From DATAVB01 sp040414495 (GTDB lineage Bacteria > Actinomycetota > Actinomycetes > Mycobacteriales > QHCD01): a stretch of DNA of 40,354 nucleotides. How positions within the stretch are numbered: the first letter of the stretch is position 1; every line of letters begins with the position of its first letter. Below, piece by piece: positions 39,733-40,354 of this stretch. The notes below the pieces were generated by a model. It searched no databases. It saw only the letters and a list, made by a program, of their open reading frames with translations, and was not told where the DNA came from. The stretch covers positions 1 through 40,354 of the forward strand of contig JBEDUI010000208.1 in the NCBI GenBank assembly GCA_040414495.1. The letters run 5' to 3'. A program made the translations under genes and the position numbers.

Positions 39733-39773
39733 ACCGTAAGCGATCGGCCGCCCTGGGGACAGCGATATCAGCG

Positions 39774-39911
39774 TTACTGGACGAGGTCGGCCATCAGGAC
39801 GCGGGCCAGCCGGGCCTGCCGAGTCGGGCCGGACTGTCGGCTGTGAACCGGGTGTCCGACCACAGATCGATAGCGGGAGCGCCGGGATTCGCGGGCGTTC
39901 TTGGACGCCAC
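39774..39911 (-). CDS. Possible small basic protein (45 aa)
   Basis: GTG 39911 to TAA 39774. The peptide begins MASKNARESRRSRYRSVVGH and ends RQARLARVLMADLVQ, strongly basic, with G/C-rich third positions like a coding region. It has no strong ribosome-binding site. A perfect inverted repeat lies immediately upstream. It may be a small gene or the remnant of a larger one. No family recognised. Confidence 0.3.
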   Translation of the reverse strand: MASKNARESRRSRYRSVVGHPVHSRQSGPTRQARLARVLMADLVQ

Positions 39912-39916
39912 AGCGA

Positions 39917-39955
39917 CCTGTGACGCTGCTCCAACGGGTGGAGCAGCGTCACAGG
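39917..39955. promoter_or_regulatory. Perfect 17-bp inverted repeat next to the Nudix gene
   Basis: CCTGTGACGCTGCTCCA (39917-39933) is inverted as TGGAGCAGCGTCACAGG (39939-39955) around a 5-base loop, ending 8 bp before a candidate -10 box. No gene on the plus strand ends before it, so an operator is at least as likely as a terminator. Confidence 0.6.
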
Positions 39956-39963
39956 TGTGCCGC

Positions 39964-39969
39964 TAACCT
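39964..39969 (+). promoter_or_regulatory. Candidate -10 for a leaderless Nudix mRNA
   Basis: TAACCT ends 7 bp before the GTG at 39977 and no ribosome-binding site exists, the usual look of leaderless actinobacterial genes. Confidence 0.5.
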
Positions 39970-39976
39970 GCCGGAC

Positions 39977-40354
39977 GTGGCCTGCGAAATCGCCGTTGAT
40001 GAACGGCCGTACATCGTCCCCCGCACCGACGCACGGATTTCGACGATCGGCTCCTGGTATCCGCCGTCGATCCGGCCGGACGGAATTCCCTTCGGCGCAT
40101 CCGGAATATGCGTCACTCCGGCCGACGAGGTAGCGCTCATCAGCACCGACGGTGAGTCGTGGTCTCTTCCGGGCGGTCGACCCGAGGATCAGGAAACCGC
40201 GGAGGAAACGCTGCGGCGGGAAATGCGCGAGGAGGCCTGTGTCACCGTGCAACGGGCCCGGTTGCTCGGATACTGCCACATCACCGATACCGGAGGTCCG
40301 GGCGCCGGTGTGGTCAAGGTGCGGGCGTGGTTCCGGGCCGAGGTCCGGGTGGAT
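39977..40354 (+). CDS. Nudix hydrolase (5' part, runs off the window)
   Basis: GTG 39977 opens a frame that stays open to the window edge, 126 codons. The protein starts MACEIAVDERPYIVPR. The Nudix box lies at about residues 66-88, GGRPEDQETAEETLRREMRE followed by EACV. It matches GX5EX7REUXEEXGU except that the late Gly is Cys. An Arg-Pro-Asp-Gly segment precedes it. Nudix enzymes cleave nucleoside diphosphates linked to another group. Substrate unknown. The C-terminus is not in the window. Confidence 0.88.
   Translation, partial: MACEIAVDERPYIVPRTDARISTIGSWYPPSIRPDGIPFGASGICVTPADEVALISTDGESWSLPGGRPEDQETAEETLRREMREEACVTVQRARLLGYCHITDTGGPGAGVVKVRAWFRAEVRVD

Noticed and set aside
39917..39955. 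Simple Rho-independent terminator
   Set aside because: No gene ends into it on the plus strand and no T run follows on either side, so it is reported as a candidate operator instead.

Overview
This 40.4 kb window is from a high-G+C actinobacterium (Actinomycetota). The evidence is strong G/C third-position codon bias, frequent GTG starts, ATGA/TGATG gene overlaps, a bldC-type regulator, a zinc-type L33, an Mce locus and a CmtR-type metal sensor. I cannot name the genus. Gene order from tRNA-Thr to mkl follows the order I recall from mycobacteria: thrT, metT, rpmG, hadA, hadB, trpT, secE, nusG, rplK, rplA, (insert), rplJ, rplL, mkl. Here hadC is missing and the insert between rplA and rplJ is a single divergent tricorn-type protease gene.

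Layout. 1-4091 (minus) is the start of an Mce lipid-uptake operon: ATPase, two YrbE permeases and a first Mce protein cut by the window edge. Two tiny ATGA-coupled ORFs lie in an imperfect tandem repeat between the permeases. 4206-5574 holds rplL, rplJ, the L10 autoregulatory leader and a candidate promoter. 5734-8967 (plus) is a tricorn protease homologue, followed by about 800 bp carrying a cluster of related palindromic repeats. 9726-13926 (minus) holds rplA, rplK, nusG, secE, tRNA-Trp, hadBA, rpmG, tRNA-Met and tRNA-Thr. 14020-16878 (minus) pairs a 60-residue protein made of five 10-residue Asn-Trp-Tyr repeats with a membrane GAF-GGDEF-EAL protein. 17325-18281 (plus) encodes an acidic, Asp/Gly-rich protein with calcium-loop-like motifs. 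18337-23521 is an envelope-stress-like module: a LolA-like protein with an ABC-2 exporter, divergent from an OmpR-type two-component system. 23530-26680 (minus) is a sugar ABC importer. 26974-30721 is another ABC-2 exporter, divergent from a NarL-type two-component system. Then follow an uncharacterised gene, bldC, a third ABC-2 exporter, citrate synthase, an unknown protein, a CDF transporter with its CmtR-like repressor, a DUF2071 protein, a PhyH dioxygenase and the start of a Nudix hydrolase.

How it fits together. The left part is conserved housekeeping (translation, transcription elongation, secretion) with lipid import attached. The right part is regulatory and transport modules, several with exporter and two-component system side by side. 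The most unusual items are the NWY-repeat peptide upstream of a cyclic-di-GMP protein, the coupled mini-ORFs between the yrbE genes, and the interspersed palindrome family (four or five copies after the tricorn gene, one related copy after citrate synthase).
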